This document shows, piece by piece, positions 13,901 to 14,196 of a stretch of 14,196 nt of DNA. The stretch is from UBA1801 sp035353395 (GTDB taxonomy: Bacteria; Acidobacteriota; Holophagae; Holophagales; Holophagaceae). The notes beneath the pieces were generated by a model. That model saw only the letters and a program-made list of their open reading frames with translations, was not told where the DNA came from and did no database searches. A program made the translations under genes and the position numbers. How positions within the stretch are numbered: position 1 is the stretch's first letter; each line of letters begins with the position of its first letter. The stretch spans positions 1-14,196 of the forward strand of contig DAOPZL010000072.1 in assembly GCA_035353395.1 (NCBI GenBank), read 5' to 3'.

Positions 13901-14196
13901 ATGAATTCCTCCTGGCTCCTGAAGTCGAGCACGCTCTGGGGAGCCCTGGGGCTGTCCTTCGTCTTCACGATGATCATCCTGCTCTTCTCGTCCTCGGGGC
14001 TTCCGGATCTCCGCAAGCGGCAGGCCGAGCTGCGCCAGTACCAGCTCCTGCTGCTCCAGAAGCATGCCCGGAACCAGGAACTCGCCGAGGAGGTCCGCCG
14101 CCTGTCCACGAAGGATCCCGAGCTCCTGGAGGCCCTGGCCAGGCGCCAGGGCTTCGCGCGTCCCGGGGAGACCATCTACACCTTCCGCGAGGCCGG
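13901..14196 (+). CDS. FtsB/DivIC-type septum formation initiator protein (truncated by window edge)
   Basis: Small bitopic division protein; 98 codons are visible before the window ends, probably nearly the whole gene. A short cytoplasmic N-terminus is followed by one transmembrane helix (about residues 13-30), a coiled-coil stretch with repeated Leu and Gln (about 36-68), and the C-terminal motif GFARPGETIYTF (84-95), which is characteristic of FtsB/DivIC. These proteins join FtsL and FtsQ/DivIB in the divisome to activate septal peptidoglycan synthesis. The location right after eno fits known gene order in several phyla. The start at 13901 is three bases after the eno stop, so translation is probably coupled. 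The family is confident; orthology to FtsB rather than DivIC is not resolvable. Confidence 0.85.
   Translation, partial: MNSSWLLKSSTLWGALGLSFVFTMIILLFSSSGLPDLRKRQAELRQYQLLLLQKHARNQELAEEVRRLSTKDPELLEALARRQGFARPGETIYTFREA

Overview
The window is a high-GC, gene-dense bacterial chromosome segment from a scaffold with three runs of exactly 100 N. The gene mix suggests Acidobacteriota, possibly the Holophagae: a PknB-like kinase, a DUF4388-TPR protein, a degenerate TrpC-like protein beside a Lys-rich H1-like protein, and a glycyl radical enzyme that needs anoxic conditions. That placement is an inference from gene content; no rRNA or tRNA is present to test it. No CRISPR array, insertion sequence or phage gene was seen.

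Layout. (1) 1-848, minus: 5' part of a DinG-type helicase. (2) 973-2033, plus: secreted trypsin-like (HtrA/Deg-type) protease cut by a real gap at 2034-2133. (3) 2139-6062, minus: a compact three-gene operon, GntR/FCD regulator, radical-SAM activase, then a glycyl radical enzyme. The last matches trans-4-hydroxy-L-proline dehydratase (HypD) at every active-site position I can recall. Its control region (6122-6212) is crowded with dyads. (4) 6218-6592, minus: RidA. (5) 6760-9175, minus: a Ser/Thr kinase overlapping the RNase III gene by ATGA. (6) 9300-10867, plus, divergent from the kinase: a DUF4388-TPR protein. (7) 11080-14196, plus: a TrpC-like protein, an H1-like (xxxKK)29 protein in the same open frame, enolase, and a partial FtsB/DivIC-type protein.

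How the genes work together. The regulator-activase-HypD operon would convert hydroxyproline (from collagen or plant wall protein) to pyrroline-5-carboxylate, which ProC, not present here, could reduce to proline. RidA next door might handle imine by-products. The kinase and the divergent DUF4388-TPR protein look like a signalling pair, with rnc coupled to the kinase. Enolase and the FtsB-like gene are an ordinary housekeeping pair.

The two most interesting points are these. First, the TrpC-like protein has lost most catalytic residues of indole-3-glycerol-phosphate synthase and runs without a stop into the H1-like coding sequence. Second, two of the three N gaps (7044-7143 and 10666-10765) are flanked by identical 55-bp sequences. 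Collapsing one copy plus the Ns restores intact frames for rnc (235 aa) and the DUF4388-TPR gene (470 aa), so these two gaps are assembly artefacts rather than missing sequence.
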